From Casuarius casuarius (Eukaryota; Chordata; Aves; Casuariiformes; Casuariidae), in contig PTFA01000055.1 of assembly GCA_003342895.1 (NCBI GenBank), positions 223,675 to 287,674 of the forward strand: a DNA stretch of 64,000 nt. Reading direction: 5' to 3'. The position numbers and the translations under genes are program-made. Positions 61,671-64,000 of the stretch are shown here, in pieces. The notes below the pieces were generated by a model. That model was not told the DNA's origin. It was given only the letters and a program-made list of their open reading frames with translations, and did no database searches. Position 1 is the stretch's first letter. Each line of letters starts with the position of its first letter.

Positions 61671-63562
61671 CTTTTTTCTCCTAAGCAGGTGATGAAAGGA
61701 CAGCCTGAATGGTTTCATAGATTTTATTTCTAGTAGCTTCTCTGAAAGGAAATAAAGAAGTAGTGATGGTAGAAAACAATTAAGGGTCTATTTGTCATTT
61801 AATTTGATTGCTGGAAAACATCGAGTGAGATTTCTGTAGTTAATTTGTTTTGCCACAGATGTGCCTAGCTGGTACAGCCTCTTCGTAAGCCGGGGCAATT
61901 GTTGCAGTGTCATTGACTTTCAGGATGCTATTCCTGGATGGCTCTAATAAATGACTCCTAGTTACAATTAGGAGCAATTCCTGAAGTGATATGTTCTAAT
62001 AATCAAGGAATACATTCGGGATTTTACAGTCTTTTACAACAACAGTTAAGAAACTACTCATCTCGTTCTTTAGTCAGCTGGGATCTTTTGTCTTGTCTGG
62101 AGAAAGAATCTATTATGGAGTTCCTAGGGGTCAATAAAATTCTTAATTTAAATGGGATGATGGGGGATGTAACAGAAGGGGTACGAGAGCTATCAGCCTT
62201 CAAAGTACAGAATGCCATTTTGTTCTCAGCTTGATAACTTATTGACAGGCATTATGGCTCTGTGTGCAATTTGCACGCAAATCAGTCACAAATTTTGAAG
62301 ACTTGAATGTGAGAATATCTGATCCTTAAGTGCCTGTGACCTGTGGATTTCTAATAGTGAACTTTGGAGGCATATAGTACCTGGAAATAAATGTAAATAT
62401 TCTGATCATATTCTATCCCTACTCATGTATGATTTTAGGAAACAGTTAATGAAAAGACATGAATATGTGCAGCTAGCAGAGGAAGGCACAGACTAAACGT
62501 TAGGGTCCACTGGATACTTGTAATGGGATCTGTGGCTAATGAGTACTTTGAAGCATGTAATGTATCATTAGTTAGGACTGGTTGTGCTATTTGCTTGTGA
62601 AGTGATGGAAGCAGAAATATGGCTTTTTGTTCTACCACAGAACAGAGCTAATTATAACTGCTTATGCCAAGCTAATTATAACTAACTATACCAAACTAAT
62701 AATTAGGTAAAATGATCATTAACTTGCGCTGTAATTGTACCTAGAAAACCTGTTGTGGTCTAGAACTCATTGGGATCCTGTTGCCATCAGGCGCTGTACA
62801 GCTGCATAGTAAGGTTTCTGACAGATAAGCCCTGATTTAACTGCAGCAATTTACCAATTGCTCACCTCACCCCCTGCTAGAAACGATCACTGCCTCCTTA
62901 CTAGCTTAAACGCCTGGCGGAAATGGGCTTGTGTTCAGATGCTGGATTGCTAATTGCTGAGACATCCTGCTCTGTCATTCTGCAGAGGAGAGTGGGCTGA
63001 GATCATGGACAGAGAGATCCCTGCCCTCCCTAGCATCTATAGTCCGGTCTATCAAGGCCTCCGAGCAGCTCAAGGACAGAGACCAGAAGTACAATTAACT
63101 AATCTCAGGCTAATCCAAATGCTGAAGGTACCAAGAACGTCATTAATTTGCAAGCAAAACAATATTTTGCTCATTCTACCTATTACTGGCATTGAAGGAC
63201 ATCTCAATTCACATACAGCAAAGGATTTAAGCAAAATGCCTTGTGGCAGGACAATCCTACCGAAAAATCAGGTCTTTTTAGTCCCCTCATCTTGCAGGCG
63301 TTATGCATCAGATTCAGCAGGAGCGAAACATAAAGGAGGCAAGCGCTGAGGAAGTGCGAGTGCCGCAGAGCAGGCTGCTTCCTCTCCGCTTGTCCATCAC
63401 CCCTCCTTTGCTCCTCATCACGGTTGCATTTGGCCCCGTCTCACATCGGGGCAGCCGAGCAAGCTCCCCGGCTCCTGTGCAGGGGACTGTACAGCTTTGA
63501 GTTAAGGGGCCGCTTTGTGATAGACGTGACATGATGAATTTGGTCACCAAAATGTAGGCATT

Positions 63563-63578
63563 AAAAAAAAAAAAAAAA
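63563..63578. repeat. Poly-A run of 16
   Basis: Homopolymer about 120 bases before the terminal CpG-rich region. No retroposed body was recognised upstream of it. Confidence 0.9.
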
Positions 63579-63628
63579 GATGCTTATACTATCCAAGACA
63601 GAAAGTGACATAGTTGTATTAACCCCCT

Positions 63629-63644
63629 CACACACACACACACA
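63629..63644. repeat. (CA)8 microsatellite
   Basis: Eight CA units beside the terminal CpG-rich region. Confidence 0.95.
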
Positions 63645-63689
63645 GTTCCCCTCTTTCACCAGCCTTTTACTCCTGCTGCTGCGTAAGGC

Positions 63690-64000
63690 AGTCTAAAATG
63701 TAGATCCACGAACGCCGGAAGGAGCTCAGGTATTACAGAGCAACTCGGTAAAATAATTACTCCCATCTGACACCACGCTGGAGGCACCAGCAGCAGCATC
63801 CCCAAGAACCCCCAAGCCAGCGCCGTGACTGGAGCACCCCGGCGTGGGCGAGCGAGCGCGGGAACCACTCTTCCTCTTTTTTACGGCGGTCCCGGCAGGG
63901 AGGGCCAGGCCCCAGCCGCGCCCGCGGAGGAGGCCCGGGCGGGCAGAGCGAAGCAGCGGGGCGGCTCTCGGCCCCCTCGGCCCGCGCTCCAGGAGGGGCC
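63690..64000. promoter_or_regulatory. Edge of a strong CpG island
   Basis: GC and CpG rise steeply from about 63825 to the window end (GGGCGAGCGAGCGCGGG, CAGCCGCGCCCGCGG, GCCCGCGCTCC), with roughly 25 CpGs in the last 175 bases. This is typical of a vertebrate promoter. The transcript it serves would lie beyond the window or run leftward; no start codon or coding exon is recognisable here. Confidence 0.6.

Larger units (their letters stand above)
54556..63689. other. Intergenic sequence, no gene seen
   Basis: Contains two good hairpins (54787, 57435), a possible hAT-like terminus (55901), a region with overlapping open frames (59979-60431), an AT tract (61615-61670), a candidate conserved stretch (61690-62080) and an acceptor-like site before a 114-codon frame (62985). 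None qualifies as a gene from sequence alone. Confidence 0.6.

Noticed and set aside
63656..63868. Minus-strand frame in the CpG island with a hydrophobic, signal-peptide-like stretch (ALAWGFLGMLLLVPP).
   Set aside because: The frame begins with GTG and has no ATG before the hydrophobic part. Leu/Ala/Pro-rich frames arise readily in GC-rich DNA, and the rest resembles no known protein.

Overview
The window is vertebrate nuclear DNA: AT-rich, with split genes, GT-AG introns, scattered microsatellites and decayed interspersed repeats. The only protein-coding gene I can support is the 3' part of PARP8, a mono-ADP-ribosyltransferase of the PARP family, on the + strand. Two CR1 LINE fragments, a set of decayed palindromic repeats of a type I associate with turtles, crocodiles and birds, and an otherwise low repeat load suggest a sauropsid, most likely a bird. 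In birds this block (counterpart of human chromosome 5, PARP8 to ISL1) lies on the Z chromosome. That placement comes from general knowledge and is not shown by the sequence.

Layout. Positions 1-4346 are intron upstream of the first visible PARP8 exon. Positions 4347-20558 hold twelve coding exons (993 bp, 330 codons plus TAA) encoding the C-terminal 330 residues. All exons join in frame and all eleven introns are GT-AG. This part carries the whole ADP-ribosyltransferase catalytic domain, including the His and Tyr of the H-Y-I signature. From 20559 to about 27200 is AT-rich sequence that is probably 3'UTR at least at its start, with poly(A) signals near 20821, 21016 and 27170. The true end is not settled by sequence alone.

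From about 27.2 kb to 63.7 kb I see no convincing gene. It looks like the start of the PARP8-ISL1 gene desert. It contains two CR1 fragments (about 41.1-41.5 kb and 54.3-54.55 kb), MIR-like and palindromic-repeat remnants, several hairpins, a CpG-rich pocket near 50.6-50.97 kb, and stretches that look like candidate conserved non-coding elements. The last ~300 bases rise sharply in GC and CpG and look like the edge of a promoter CpG island belonging to something beyond the window.

Apart from the PARP8 exons, nearly all open frames are short, many lack an ATG, and none resembles a known protein. I found no clear novel protein system. The best leads are the terminal CpG island, the possible long PARP8 3'UTR, the candidate ISL1 regulatory elements, and the CpG pocket at 50.6 kb.
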